Shown: positions 35,164-44,535 of the stretch, piece after piece
Layout of the letters: every line of letters begins with the position of its first letter
Numbering within the stretch: the stretch's first letter is position 1
Assembly (NCBI RefSeq): GCF_000422705.1
Contig: NZ_AUGO01000008.1
Location: forward strand, 207,566-271,565
Direction: 5' to 3'
DNA length: 64,000 bases
Source: Flavobacterium soli DSM 19725
GTDB taxonomy: Bacteria; Bacteroidota; Bacteroidia; Flavobacteriales; Flavobacteriaceae
Position numbers and translations under genes: made by a program
Notes under the pieces: model-generated
Seen by the model: the letters and a program-made list of their open reading frames with translations, nothing else
Database searches by the model: none
What the model was told of the DNA's origin: nothing

Positions 35164-36126
35164 TTAAATTTCTACTTTCAACAAGCTTATAATTTGATCC
35201 GCTAATTCCGTTCCAATTCGATCTTGAGCTTCCAAAGTTGCAGCACCAATATGTGGCGTCAAGGAAATTTTTGGATGCATCAAAACCTGAACAGCCGGAG
35301 TTGGCTCTTCTTCAAAAACATCCAAACCAGCAAAAAGGACTTTCCCACTATCCAAAGCCTCAATTAAGGCAACTTCATTGATGATTCCACCACGAGAAGC
35401 ATTAATAATTCCAACGTTATCTTTCATAGCATTCAACTCTGCAGTATCAATCACATAACCATTTTCTTGAGCAGGAACGTGAAGCGTGATAAAATCCGAA
35501 TGTCTGAATAAATCCTCCATTGGTTCGGTAATAATTTCCACATTTATAAACTGACCGTTATAAAAATCAACTTTGATTTCGGCTTTGCCCAAAAATTTAT
35601 CGGCTGCAATCACTCGCATTCCAAGACCCAAAGCGATTTTGGCGACAGCCTGACCAATTCGTCCAAAACCAATGATTCCAAGTGTTTTTCCTCTTAATTC
35701 GATTCCGTTTGCATAGGCTTTTTTCAAACCTTCAAAATTAGAATCGCCTTCCAAAGGCATATTTCTATTGGAATCATGCAAAAATCGGACACCGTTGAAA
35801 AGATGTGCAAAAACCAATTCAGCCACTGATTCTGATGAAGAAGCAGGAGTGTTGATCACGTGTTTCCCATTGGCTCTGGCATAATCCACATCAATATTGT
35901 CCATCCCGACACCACCACGACCGATGATTTTCAAGCCTGGACAATTGTCAATAATATCCTGACGTACTTTTGTTGCACTTCTCACTAAAAGTACCGAAAC
36001 ATCATTAGCATTGATATAATTTGCAACTTGTTCTTGTGCTACTTTTGTAGTAATCACTTCAAATCCGCCTTTCTCTAAAGCTTTGATTCCACTTTTAGAA
36101 ATCCCGTCATTGGCTAATACTTTCAT
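35164..36126 (-). CDS. serA: D-3-phosphoglycerate dehydrogenase (short form)
   Basis: This 320-residue NAD-dependent 2-hydroxyacid dehydrogenase has the Rossmann motif LGIIGFGRIGQAVA, the substrate Arg in NASRGGIIN, the Glu in FEEEP and the catalytic His in LTPHIGAAT. It lacks the C-terminal ACT domain, so serine feedback through that domain is not expected. It lies downstream of serC on the same strand, which supports the first step of serine synthesis. A repeat element of about 150 bases separates the two genes. Confidence 0.93.
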   Translation of the reverse strand: MKVLANDGISKSGIKALEKGGFEVITTKVAQEQVANYINANDVSVLLVRSATKVRQDIIDNCPGLKIIGRGGVGMDNIDVDYARANGKHVINTPASSSESVAELVFAHLFNGVRFLHDSNRNMPLEGDSNFEGLKKAYANGIELRGKTLGIIGFGRIGQAVAKIALGLGMRVIAADKFLGKAEIKVDFYNGQFINVEIITEPMEDLFRHSDFITLHVPAQENGYVIDTAELNAMKDNVGIINASRGGIINEVALIEALDSGKVLFAGLDVFEEEPTPAVQVLMHPKISLTPHIGAATLEAQDRIGTELADQIISLLKVEI

Positions 36127-36235
36127 ATCTTATAATTTAAAAAATTTAATGATTGAAACATTTAAAAATTCAACCCCTATTTAATTTTGATTTTTTTTTT
36201 AACTGAAAACTGACTGAACACTGTCTATTTTTTAG

Positions 36236-36390
36236 GAGCTATTCCCGCTTTCCGTTTCAAGCTCTTGTCAAAAACCTTTTTTTCTACGTCAAAAAAGATC
36301 CCGAAGCTTCGGGACCGCTGGTCGCTCTTTTTTGCCAAGAAAAAATAGGTTTTTTGCCTTCGAGGCTTTCCACTACAATCAGGGCTATTT
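36236..36390. repeat. Interspersed repeat with CCCGAAGCTTCGGG core, copy 1
   Basis: Between serC and serA lies a non-coding unit that begins ATTCCCGCTTTCCG and contains the palindrome CCCGAAGCTTCGGG (36300-36313) followed by ACCGCTGGTCGCTCTTTT. A second full copy lies at 46807-46985 and a fragment at 21333-21350. The right end (GGCTTTCC) echoes the left end. No protein is encoded. Confidence 0.8.
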
Positions 36391-36413
36391 ATTATGATTG
36401 TCTTAAAAAAAAC

Positions 36414-37484
36414 TTAAATCGATTTTTCCAATTTTTGCATCACATCCACAAGAACCTCAACACTTTCTAACGGCAAAGCATTATACATCGAAGCTCTATA
36501 ACCCCCGACCGAACGGTGTCCTGGTAAACCAGAAATTCCAGCTTCTTTCCACATCTTATCGAAAACTTCAGCATGAGCCTCATCATTCAACAAGAACGTT
36601 GCATTCATATTCGAACGATCTTCTGCAACAGCAGTTCCTCTAAACAAAGGATTTCTGTCGATTTCAGCATATAATAATTTGGCTTTAGCTTCATTGATTT
36701 TTTCAATTGCAGGAATTCCGCCAAGGTTTTTCAACCATTGCATTGTTAAAAGCGAAGTATAAACCGCAAAAACAGCTGGCGTGTTATACATACTTTCAGC
36801 CTTGATATGTTTTTCATAATCTAGAATGCTTGGAATATTTCTCCCTGTTTTTCCAAGAAGTGCTTCTTTTACAACCACCAAAGTCACTCCAGCAGGACCC
36901 ATATTTTTCTGTGCTCCAGCATAAATCAAATCAAATTTAGAAAAATCCAATTGACGTGAAAAAATATCCGAACTCATATCGCAAACCACAGGAACATTCG
37001 TGTTTGGAAATGATTTCATTTGTGTTCCAAAAATAGTATTGTTTGAAGTGCAGTGAAAATAATTTGCATCAGCAGGAATTTGGAAATCCTTAGGAATATG
37101 ATTGTAATTTTCCTCTTTTGAGGATGCTGCAACTAGGGTTTCTCCAAACGCTTTCGCTTCTTTGATGGCTCCAGCAGCCCAAGTTCCGGTATCTAAGTAG
37201 GATGCTTTTCCATTTTCTTTTAACAAGTTATAGGGTACTCTCAAAAATTCCATACTGGCTCCACCTTGCAAAAACAAAGCCTGATAACCTTTTCCATCAA
37301 GACCTAAAAGTTCCAAAGCTAAGGCTCTCGCTTCGTCCATAACCGCTACAAAGTCTTTACTTCTATGCGAAATCTCCAAAATCGACAAACCTGAATTATT
37401 GAAATTTAAAACCGCTTGAGCTGATTTTTCGAAGACTTCCTGTGGCAAAATGCAAGGACCTGCACTGTAATTATGTTTTTTCAT
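36414..37484 (-). CDS. serC: Phosphoserine aminotransferase
   Basis: SerC makes O-phosphoserine from 3-phosphohydroxypyruvate using PLP; the same enzyme serves pyridoxal phosphate synthesis. The N-terminus NYSAGPCILPQEVFEKS, the block FLQGGASMEF and the PLP lysine Lys193 in YAGAQKNMGPAG are seen, with the C-terminal GHRSVGGYRASMYNA. The 356-residue length is standard. serA follows after a repeat element. Confidence 0.96.
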   Translation of the reverse strand: MKKHNYSAGPCILPQEVFEKSAQAVLNFNNSGLSILEISHRSKDFVAVMDEARALALELLGLDGKGYQALFLQGGASMEFLRVPYNLLKENGKASYLDTGTWAAGAIKEAKAFGETLVAASSKEENYNHIPKDFQIPADANYFHCTSNNTIFGTQMKSFPNTNVPVVCDMSSDIFSRQLDFSKFDLIYAGAQKNMGPAGVTLVVVKEALLGKTGRNIPSILDYEKHIKAESMYNTPAVFAVYTSLLTMQWLKNLGGIPAIEKINEAKAKLLYAEIDRNPLFRGTAVAEDRSNMNATFLLNDEAHAEVFDKMWKEAGISGLPGHRSVGGYRASMYNALPLESVEVLVDVMQKLEKSI

Positions 37485-37610
37485 CCTATTTTATGGTGTA
37501 AATTTTCAAGAGCAAATTTCAGAAAATAGGAGCGAAAATTAATTTACAGTTTGATAATAATTTCATAAGGTTATTAACAAAAACGTTGTAGTTGTTCTTT
37601 GTACTGTGAT

Positions 37611-39029
37611 TTAATTTTTGATAACCTTGTAAATTTGTGTTATTTTATCATCGATAGTAAGTTTTACAAAATAAATTCCCGGTGGAAAATTCCCTAAAGA
37701 AATTTGTCCTAAATTAGTGTTTTGCTGCAGAAGTAAACTTCCTGTAATGGAGTAGATTTGGGCATTTGTAATAGAATTATCAGGGTTACTTTTTATAAAA
37801 AATAGATTTGAAGTAGGATTTGGATAGATGTTTATACTTTCACGATCAAATTCGTTTACATCTAAAGTAACATCAAAATAATAAGCTTTACCCATACCAA
37901 GAAATCCTTCTTCGGGAGCACCAACAACAGCAAAATTTCCATCTAAAGCAATTGATGCACCAAACTTATCATCCTGAGCATTTGGACCCAAACCCAAAAT
38001 GGAGTTTTGAAAAGCCCATATACCATTGATTTTTTTGTATTTTAAGACTGGAAATTTACGTTCCAATTGTAAGGTATATTCGGTACTGCCAAGAAGCATA
38101 TTATCGCCAAAAACTTCAATTTTAGTATACAACTGATCTGTCTGTAGCAAGTTTTGTGAAATTGAAGAACTCCACGAATTGTCTATGTCGTCCAAAATAT
38201 AGATTTTACTAACATCATCTAATTGAGATGAGACTAAGAACAATTGATTGTTAGAAAGACTAAAATCACGAAAAACTTCCTCTAAGTCCCCGAATATCTC
38301 CGAGGTATTTAGAAAAGACCAGTTACTATCATTAAATGAATAGGTTGTAAAAAAGATTCCATTTGTAGCGTTATCATTACTCAAAATAACCATTTTGTCA
38401 TTTTCGGTTTCAATTTTAGCACCAAAGTTTAAGCTATTTTCGGTTGTGACTTTTTGAGAAAATACCCAAACGTTTTCTATTAATGAATATATATAAACCG
38501 AACCATTATTGGTATCTTGATTGTCAACCGTATCATCATTTTTTGCTGAAATAAACAGTTGATTGTTGTGAATTTTTACAAAACTCCCAAAATTATCGTT
38601 TGCTTGACCATCAGGTGTTGTAATTTTTGAAAGCAATTCCCAAACACCATTTGTTTTGATATAGGTATATACAGCACCAGCATTTTCAAAACCAGCATCA
38701 TGATTTGGAGCTCCAATTGCAATTAGATTATCTTTTAAAGTTATTGAAGAACCAAATTGATCGGAAGTCGTTACATCGTCAGGAAAAAAAACGTCAGTTT
38801 GCTGAAATGTATTTTCAGTGATGGTAAAAAGATATGCTTTACCTGATTGAGCTCCACCTGGTAAAAAAGGGAAATCGGAACTGGATACTAGAATATTTCC
38901 ATTGTCAGTTTCAACACAAGTTCCAAAATGAAGTCCACTAAAATCACTCTCTGGAAAAAAAGCTACAGGAGTTTGTGACCATAGGAAACTAGATGTAAAA
39001 GCTAAAGTTAGAAGAGTAATTTTTTTCAT
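37611..39029 (-). CDS. FG-GAP-like beta-propeller protein, T9SS cargo
   Basis: The 472-residue protein has a signal peptide (ending near LWSQ) and a series of repeats such as DQFGSSITLKDNLIAIGAPNHDAGFENAGAVYTY and DNFGSFVKIHNNQLFISAKNDD, which resemble FG-GAP repeats of integrin-like propellers. The last ~75 residues (INIYPNPTSNLFFIKS ... IYKVIKN) are a T9SS type A sorting domain. It should be a surface or released protein; partner and function are unknown. It follows the acyl-CoA reductase gene after 33 bases on the same strand. Confidence 0.82.
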   Translation of the reverse strand: MKKITLLTLAFTSSFLWSQTPVAFFPESDFSGLHFGTCVETDNGNILVSSSDFPFLPGGAQSGKAYLFTITENTFQQTDVFFPDDVTTSDQFGSSITLKDNLIAIGAPNHDAGFENAGAVYTYIKTNGVWELLSKITTPDGQANDNFGSFVKIHNNQLFISAKNDDTVDNQDTNNGSVYIYSLIENVWVFSQKVTTENSLNFGAKIETENDKMVILSNDNATNGIFFTTYSFNDSNWSFLNTSEIFGDLEEVFRDFSLSNNQLFLVSSQLDDVSKIYILDDIDNSWSSSISQNLLQTDQLYTKIEVFGDNMLLGSTEYTLQLERKFPVLKYKKINGIWAFQNSILGLGPNAQDDKFGASIALDGNFAVVGAPEEGFLGMGKAYYFDVTLDVNEFDRESINIYPNPTSNLFFIKSNPDNSITNAQIYSITGSLLLQQNTNLGQISLGNFPPGIYFVKLTIDDKITQIYKVIKN

Positions 39030-39062
39030 ATTTGTTTTGTTTCATACAAATATAGATAAAAA

Positions 39063-40121
39063 TTATATTGATTGTAAGAATTTTATTGTATCTATATTGT
39101 CTGCATAATCCCAAAGTTCAGGCTTTTGCGTTTTTCCGAAAGGAATACTATTTTCAATAATTCCTTTTGAAACAATACACTGAATTTGTTCATTATCAGC
39201 TTCTAAACGCTTTTTCAAATCTTCTAAATTTTCATAAAACTCATAGAAAACACTCGAAATAGGAGAGGCATAGCTCGTGTCTTCCTTGATCGTCAAGAAT
39301 TCATTATCCAATAACTTGAAATTACTCATCAAGAAAACAGCTTTATTATAATCGTAATTATTGGCATATCGCTCATATTTAATGATATCCTGATAGGGAA
39401 AAACACCACCAAAAAAAGCATCAAAATTATAATCCTTTGGTACAAAAAGCTTCGAAACATTTCTACATCCCAAACCAAAATAGCGGAAAATATCTTCTCC
39501 AAGGGCTACTAATTCTTCCTCGCTTTCAGTTCCATTCAAAACGGCTACTGAGTTCCTGCTTTTGCGAATTATCGAAGGCTTTTCTTTGAAATAATATTCG
39601 AAATATCGTGCAGTATTGTTACTTCCCGTTGCAATAACAGCATCAAAATGTTCCAGTTTGCCTTCTACGAAATTGATTTTGGATTCCAACTTCGGCTCGA
39701 CCGAAATTAAATATTTTGCCAAGAAAGGCAGTAAATGTTGGTCGTTTGAAGATGTTTTTACCAAGACGTTATGACCTGAAATCAACACTGATAAAAAATC
39801 ATGAAACCCAACAAGCGGAATATTTCCAGCCAAAATTAAACCTACCGTTTTAGGTTCGATATCAGATAAATCATAGGAGGAAAGCCATTGATCCAGATTT
39901 TCTTTTGTCAAGGCTTCTGCCCATGAATTTACGGCAAAAAACACTTGTTCTGGTGTGTACCAGCCATTATGGGATTGGGAAATATGAATCAAATCTAGAA
40001 ACTCATTGAAAAACAAATCGTTATGTAAAACTTTTTCATTTCTAATACTTTCATCTTCAGAAAATTGACTTAGAAATTTTCCTAGCTCTACGAAAATATT
40101 TTTTTTATGTTCTAAAGTCAT
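39063..40121 (-). CDS. Acyl-CoA reductase (LuxC family)
   Basis: The start at 40121 (MTLEHKKNIFVELGKFL) is preferred because the upstream in-frame start at 40163 lies inside the -7 box. The 352-residue protein has the aldehyde-dehydrogenase-like fold of LuxC, which reduces acyl-CoA to aldehyde with NADPH. Seen blocks are GLILAGNIPLVGFHDFLSVLISGHNVLVKTSSND and the catalytic-Cys region FRYFGLGCRNVSKLFVPK. It is divergent from a ferredoxin gene, a pairing common in this family of bacteria. Its physiological substrate is unknown. Confidence 0.88.
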   Translation of the reverse strand: MTLEHKKNIFVELGKFLSQFSEDESIRNEKVLHNDLFFNEFLDLIHISQSHNGWYTPEQVFFAVNSWAEALTKENLDQWLSSYDLSDIEPKTVGLILAGNIPLVGFHDFLSVLISGHNVLVKTSSNDQHLLPFLAKYLISVEPKLESKINFVEGKLEHFDAVIATGSNNTARYFEYYFKEKPSIIRKSRNSVAVLNGTESEEELVALGEDIFRYFGLGCRNVSKLFVPKDYNFDAFFGGVFPYQDIIKYERYANNYDYNKAVFLMSNFKLLDNEFLTIKEDTSYASPISSVFYEFYENLEDLKKRLEADNEQIQCIVSKGIIENSIPFGKTQKPELWDYADNIDTIKFLQSI

Positions 40122-40160
40122 ATTGATTTGCTTTTGAATTGTTTTGGATGTAATTTTGCA

Positions 40161-40168
40161 CAAAAATA
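40161..40168 (-). promoter_or_regulatory. -7 box of the acyl-CoA reductase gene
   Basis: TATTTTTG on the minus strand fits TAnnTTTG, 39 bases before the chosen ATG, and overlaps the longer alternative start. Confidence 0.5.
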
Positions 40169-40239
40169 AACCTTTTCTAGGCAGTAGGCAATAGGCAATG
40201 AGCTTATAGCCTAATGCATAAAGCTAAAAGCTAAAAAAA

Positions 40240-40590
40240 ATGGCAATCATAATAACAGACGAATGCATCAACTGTGGTGCTTGCGAACCGGAATGTCCTA
40301 ACACTGCGATTTACGAAGGTGCTGACGATTGGAGATATAAAGATGGAACGAAGTTGAGGGGAAAAATTATTCTTCCTGATGGAACTGAAGTGGATTCTGA
40401 TGAAGCTCAAACACCTATTTCGGATGATATTTATTATATCGTTCCAAGTAAATGTACAGAATGTAAAGGTTTTCATGATGAACCACAATGTGCCGCGGTT
40501 TGTCCAGTAGATTGTTGTGTTCCAGATGATAACCATGTAGAAAGTGATGAAACGCTTTTAAACAGGCAAGCATTTTTGCACAATGAATAA
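40240..40590 (+). CDS. 2[4Fe-4S] ferredoxin
   Basis: The 116-residue protein carries two cluster-binding motifs, [12 protein letters not shown] near the N-terminus and [18 protein letters not shown] further on, the second with the insertion typical of the FdxA/Allochromatium-like type. It transfers electrons in the cytoplasm; the divergent acyl-CoA reductase gene may or may not be a partner. A strong terminator follows directly. Confidence 0.93.
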   Translation: MAIIITDECINCGACEPECPNTAIYEGADDWRYKDGTKLRGKIILPDGTEVDSDEAQTPISDDIYYIVPSKCTECKGFHDEPQCAAVCPVDCCVPDDNHVESDETLLNRQAFLHNE

Positions 40591-40622
40591 AAAAAAATCC
40601 TGAAGCAATTCAGGATTTTTTT
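40591..40622. terminator. Bidirectional rho-independent terminator
   Basis: AAAAAAATCCTGAA (40591-40604) pairs with TTCAGGATTTTTTT (40609-40622) around GCAA. It serves the ferredoxin gene and the convergent secreted-protein gene. Confidence 0.88.
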
Positions 40623-40641
40623 TGGGTAGTATAATCGGTTT

Positions 40642-41181
40642 TTATTGAGCCGATTTGGTATAAGTTTGAACCGTCACTTTATCTGATTTATCATCGTAAG
40701 TTTCTACTACTAGGTTGCCATTCGTATCAAAATACCCAATTGAAGTTGAGTTTTTACCTCTGTAAATAAAACTATTTGTAGAAGTGGATCTCAAAATTCC
40801 AATCTTTTTTTCATCCGGACCTGTGATTACATAACCTGAAGGGTCAAGAGCCAATTTATAGGTTTTTCCGTCAGCTGTATAATAAGACGATCGGTCTATA
40901 TCGACTGTTCTTGTGGTTCCATCGGGATTGGTTACAGTAGTTTTTGAAGTAACTTCAACCGGAGTTTGTTTCATATCCTTGTTTAATGCTTTTGAATCTG
41001 CATTTTGAAGCTCAATATTTTGAACTTCTTGTACTTCCTGTTGCTTTACAATTTGTTTTTCGCCATCAGAATCCTTTACGGTTGTTACGGTTGTTTTGGT
41101 AACATCAGTTACATTCTTGTTTTGAGCTTGACTGTTTAGTGCAAACATAAAAAGTGCTGCTGATAAAAATATTGTTTTCAT
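40642..41181 (-). CDS. Secreted protein of unknown function
   Basis: A signal peptide (ending near NSQAQ) precedes a Thr/Val/Lys/Gln-rich, probably disordered segment (TKTTVTTVKDSDGEKQIVKQQEVQEVQN) and a small beta-rich domain with WD/YD-like turns (YYTADGKTYKLALDPSGYVI; IGYFDTNGNLVVETYDDKSD). No family was recognised. It stands alone with about 226 bases of A+T-rich upstream DNA. Confidence 0.65.
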   Translation of the reverse strand: MKTIFLSAALFMFALNSQAQNKNVTDVTKTTVTTVKDSDGEKQIVKQQEVQEVQNIELQNADSKALNKDMKQTPVEVTSKTTVTNPDGTTRTVDIDRSSYYTADGKTYKLALDPSGYVITGPDEKKIGILRSTSTNSFIYRGKNSTSIGYFDTNGNLVVETYDDKSDKVTVQTYTKSAQ

Positions 41182-41407
41182 AATTTTTGTTTTTTAGTAT
41201 TATAATTACAAATTTAGAGCTATATCATTGAAAATTAGTTATTCTATTATAAAGAAAGATTATAACTTATACATCTGATGTAAATCCAATTATTTTAAAC
41301 TCTTATTGAATTTAAAACAATTTAATAACCAATTAATAATGATATTTGTTTTAAGTAAATTCAATATCATAGATTTAATTTGTTAATTTTGTTAAAAAAA
41401 TAAAGAA

Positions 41408-42568
41408 GTGAAAAATAAAATTACGCTATTTTTTTTGTTTATCTTTTATACGGTTTGGTCACAAAATATCGAGAAATCTATTATTTTGAAGGATTCAGAT
41501 ACTAATCTTGCAATTCAAGATGCAACAGTTTATCTTTTTAAAAACAAGCAATCCTTACTGAGTAATTCACAGGGAATTGTTAGTTTTCAGTTAGTTGGAA
41601 ATACAAATATCAAAATCACACATACCGCTTACAATGAAATTACCATAAAATCGGCAACACTCAAAGAGGCTGAAAATGTTATTTATTTGAAAAGTAATCT
41701 GAATGATTTGGATGAAATCGTGGTTACCCGAAAGCATCCTCAAAAAATCTTGAAAGCCTTGATTAAAAATTCGACAGATAAACTTACTGCACCTTCACGA
41801 TTGAAAGTCTATTCACGGGAGTTTTTCAAGCTCAATGGAAATTATTCCTATTATACAGATGGCTTGATGAATTTTCAAATTTCGAGTGGATCAAAAGATT
41901 TCAAGTCCAATATTTTGGTTGAACAAAATCGATCGTATGGATTGGTGGAGCAGGAAATAACCGAAAATCTTCTGGGTTACAATTTCAATAATATAATGGA
42001 AAACTATTATAATTTCAAATATTTGGAACCTCTCTTGCAACCCAAGGCTTTGAAGGATTATGATTTTTCCATCAAAATTTACTCTTCTAATAAAAATTAT
42101 TTTTTGATGTCGGCCACACCTTTAGAAACGTCTAAAGGTTTGCTTGATGATTTTACTATCATTTATGATCCAGAAAAGAAGATGATAGTAGAAGTTAGTT
42201 CTGTTGTTTCGCCTTCAACATTGGCTAAAATAAAAGAAAAAAATAGCAAAGGATCGAAAAATATTTACAAGTCTATTTTTAAAACGATCTACAGGATTGA
42301 TGGTTCTTATTATTATTTGTTAACCTCAAAAGAGGAAATCGGTTTTGAACGCATTGACAAAAACAAAACAACCGATATTGAAGTTCGTAATTATTTTGTT
42401 ACCACAAATTTTAGCACCCAAAATTTCAGTTTTACTGAAAGTGAAGTTTTTAAGGATAAGAATCTTTTCAATAGAAAAAACACCATTTTCACGGAATATT
42501 GGAATGATTCAGGACTTGTTCCAACGGATGAAGAACAGAATATAATTGAAGCAATTGGTAAATTATGA
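41408..42568 (+). CDS. Carboxypeptidase-D-like regulatory domain protein, secreted
   Basis: The start is a GTG at 41408, which gives a good signal peptide (MKNKITLFFLFIFYTVWSQ) and no nearby ATG does so. Residues about 20-100 form a CarboxypepD_reg-like beta-sandwich (ILKDSDTNLAIQDATVYLFKNKQSLLSNSQGIVSFQL ... VIYLKSNLNDLDEIVVTR), as at the N-terminus of TonB-dependent receptors, but no plug or barrel follows. The remaining ~280 residues look like a DUF5686-type or similar outer-membrane-associated region; I could not assign a family with confidence. Confidence 0.7.
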   Translation: MKNKITLFFLFIFYTVWSQNIEKSIILKDSDTNLAIQDATVYLFKNKQSLLSNSQGIVSFQLVGNTNIKITHTAYNEITIKSATLKEAENVIYLKSNLNDLDEIVVTRKHPQKILKALIKNSTDKLTAPSRLKVYSREFFKLNGNYSYYTDGLMNFQISSGSKDFKSNILVEQNRSYGLVEQEITENLLGYNFNNIMENYYNFKYLEPLLQPKALKDYDFSIKIYSSNKNYFLMSATPLETSKGLLDDFTIIYDPEKKMIVEVSSVVSPSTLAKIKEKNSKGSKNIYKSIFKTIYRIDGSYYYLLTSKEEIGFERIDKNKTTDIEVRNYFVTTNFSTQNFSFTESEVFKDKNLFNRKNTIFTEYWNDSGLVPTDEEQNIIEAIGKL

Positions 42569-42596
42569 TGCTAAACGATTGACATTGCTATATGCT

Positions 42597-42627
42597 TTTG
42601 TAACTTGGTTTTAATACGTTATATTTG
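42597..42627 (+). promoter_or_regulatory. ychF promoter
   Basis: TTTG (42597-42600), 19 bases, then TATATTTG (42620-42627): a textbook Bacteroidetes promoter. It rules out translation from the in-frame TTG at 42625 and supports the ATG at 42652. Confidence 0.8.
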
Positions 42628-42651
42628 CACACTTTTAAAATAAAAAACCAA

Positions 42652-43746
42652 ATGAAAGCAGGAATTGTAGGATTGCCAAATGTAGGAAAATCAACATTAT
42701 TCAATTGTTTGTCTAATGCAAAAGCACAAAGTGCGAATTTTCCTTTTTGTACAATTGAACCTAATATCGGAGTGGTGAACGTTCCGGATTCACGAATCAA
42801 TAAATTGGAAGAATTAGTAAAGCCAGAACGCGTTCAGATGGCAACTGTTGATATTGTTGATATTGCAGGATTGGTAAAAGGAGCCAGTAAAGGTGAAGGT
42901 TTGGGAAATCAATTCCTTGGAAATATCAGAGAGTGTAACGCAATTATTCACGTTTTGCGTTGTTTTGATAATGACAATATCGTTCACGTGGATGGAAACG
43001 TAAACCCAATTCGTGACAAGGAAACAATTGACATCGAACTGCAATTGAAAGACCTTGAAACAGTTGACAAACGTCTTGAAAAAGTGAACCGTGCTGCAAA
43101 AACGGGAAATAAAGAAGCACAAGTTGAGCAAGGATTATTGAACAGAATCCGTGAAGCTTTGTTGCAAGCGAAATCTGCAAGAACCATCACTCCAAACAAT
43201 AACGACGAAGAAGTTTTGATGGAATCGTTCCAATTGATTACGGCAAAACCAGTTTTATATGTTTGTAATGTAGATGAAAATTCAGCGGTAAACGGAAATG
43301 CCTATGTAGATCAAGTTCGTGAATTGGTAAAAGATGAAGATGCGGAAGTAATTATACTTTCGGTTGGAGCTGAAGCAGATATTACAGAATTAGAAAGCTA
43401 CGAAGAACGTCAAGTTTTCCTTGAAGATATGGGATTGACTGAGCCAGGAGCTTCGGTTTTAATTCGTGCAGCTTATAAATTATTGAAACAACAAACGTAT
43501 TTTACGGCTGGAGTTAAGGAAGTTAGAGCTTGGACGATCAATATTGGTGCAACTGCTCCACAAGCTGCAGGAGTGATCCACACTGATTTTGAAAAAGGAT
43601 TTATCCGTGCAGAGGTAATTTCTTATGATGATTATGTGCAATATGGTTCAGAGGCTAAAGCCAAAGAAGCAGGAAAATTCAAAGTTGAAGGAAAAGAATA
43701 TATAGTTAAGGATGGTGATGTGATGCATTTTAGATTTAATGTGTAA
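42652..43746 (+). CDS. ychF: Redox-regulated ATPase YchF (Obg family)
   Basis: The 364-residue protein starts MKAGIVGLPNVGKSTLFN at the ATG at 42652. The G4 position reads NVDE rather than NKxD, the change that makes YchF prefer ATP over GTP. Other blocks are DIVDIAGLVKGASKGEGLGNQFL and the C-terminal TGS-like domain (RAWTINIGATAPQAAGVIHTDFEKGFIRAEVI). YchF binds ribosomes and affects stress responses. It has its own promoter and terminator. Confidence 0.96.
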   Translation: MKAGIVGLPNVGKSTLFNCLSNAKAQSANFPFCTIEPNIGVVNVPDSRINKLEELVKPERVQMATVDIVDIAGLVKGASKGEGLGNQFLGNIRECNAIIHVLRCFDNDNIVHVDGNVNPIRDKETIDIELQLKDLETVDKRLEKVNRAAKTGNKEAQVEQGLLNRIREALLQAKSARTITPNNNDEEVLMESFQLITAKPVLYVCNVDENSAVNGNAYVDQVRELVKDEDAEVIILSVGAEADITELESYEERQVFLEDMGLTEPGASVLIRAAYKLLKQQTYFTAGVKEVRAWTINIGATAPQAAGVIHTDFEKGFIRAEVISYDDYVQYGSEAKAKEAGKFKVEGKEYIVKDGDVMHFRFNV

Positions 43747-43768
43747 TCCTTGAATCATTATAAATATA

Positions 43769-43801
43769 AAAGTGAAACTATTTAAGTTTCACTTTTTTTT
43801 T
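43769..43801 (+). terminator. Rho-independent terminator of ychF
   Basis: AAAGTGAAAC (43769-43778) pairs with GTTTCACTTT (43786-43795), followed by a T run to 43801. Confidence 0.88.
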
Positions 43802-43851
43802 GAAATAAAAAAAATGGCTCAAAATTTGAAATGTTAATGAAAACTAAAATC

Positions 43852-44505
43852 ATGAAAAAATATTTTTTATTTTTAGCAATAGTAATGCTTGTTTCTTGCA
43901 AGGAAGTTCCTCTAGAAAACAATATTTATTTTGAAGATCCACAACCTATTAATGATTCGGAACTTGCTAAAATTCCTTCTAAGTTTATTGGGGAATATTT
44001 AAATGATGATTCACTCAAGTTAAATATCACAGACGAAATAATTAGTTACACTAATAATTTTAAGATTAGTATTCATAAATCAGAATTGGACTCACTAAAA
44101 GATGAACTGGTTTATAAGGATGGCAAATTCATCGAAAAAAAGACTAACACAGTTTTAGAAAATAAAATCTTTGGAGATTCGATTGAATTTAATATAAAAG
44201 ATGTTGATACAGTTTTTAAATTTTCAGATTTTCAAAAAGCAAAAAGAATCAATGGAAAATTGATATTGAGTAAAAAAGATTCCCTCTATTGGCAAATTGA
44301 AATCCTAACTTTAAACAAAAATGTTATAACGATAGAAGAATTAAGAGCCGATTCTGATATTATGGCAATTGATTCTCTTACAAAGATCAAGGCAAAAGAA
44401 ATTGATAGAAATAATTATATTGTAAAACCCTCTAGGAAAGAATTTTCAAAAATTTTGAAATTAAAAAAACTAGGATATAGTTCTACTTTTAGAAAAATAA
44501 AGTAA
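43852..44505 (+). CDS. Lipoprotein of unknown function
   Basis: The ATG at 43852 starts a lipoprotein signal with lipobox LVSC (Cys16); an upstream ATG at 43831 would only add MLMKTKI. The 217-residue product is rich in Lys, Asp and Ile and shows repeated beta-hairpin-like stretches. No family was recognised. It precedes an FMN-reductase gene by 30 bases. Confidence 0.65.
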   Translation: MKKYFLFLAIVMLVSCKEVPLENNIYFEDPQPINDSELAKIPSKFIGEYLNDDSLKLNITDEIISYTNNFKISIHKSELDSLKDELVYKDGKFIEKKTNTVLENKIFGDSIEFNIKDVDTVFKFSDFQKAKRINGKLILSKKDSLYWQIEILTLNKNVITIEELRADSDIMAIDSLTKIKAKEIDRNNYIVKPSRKEFSKILKLKKLGYSSTFRKIK

Positions 44506-44535
44506 ATTACATATCAAAATAGAAAATACACATTT

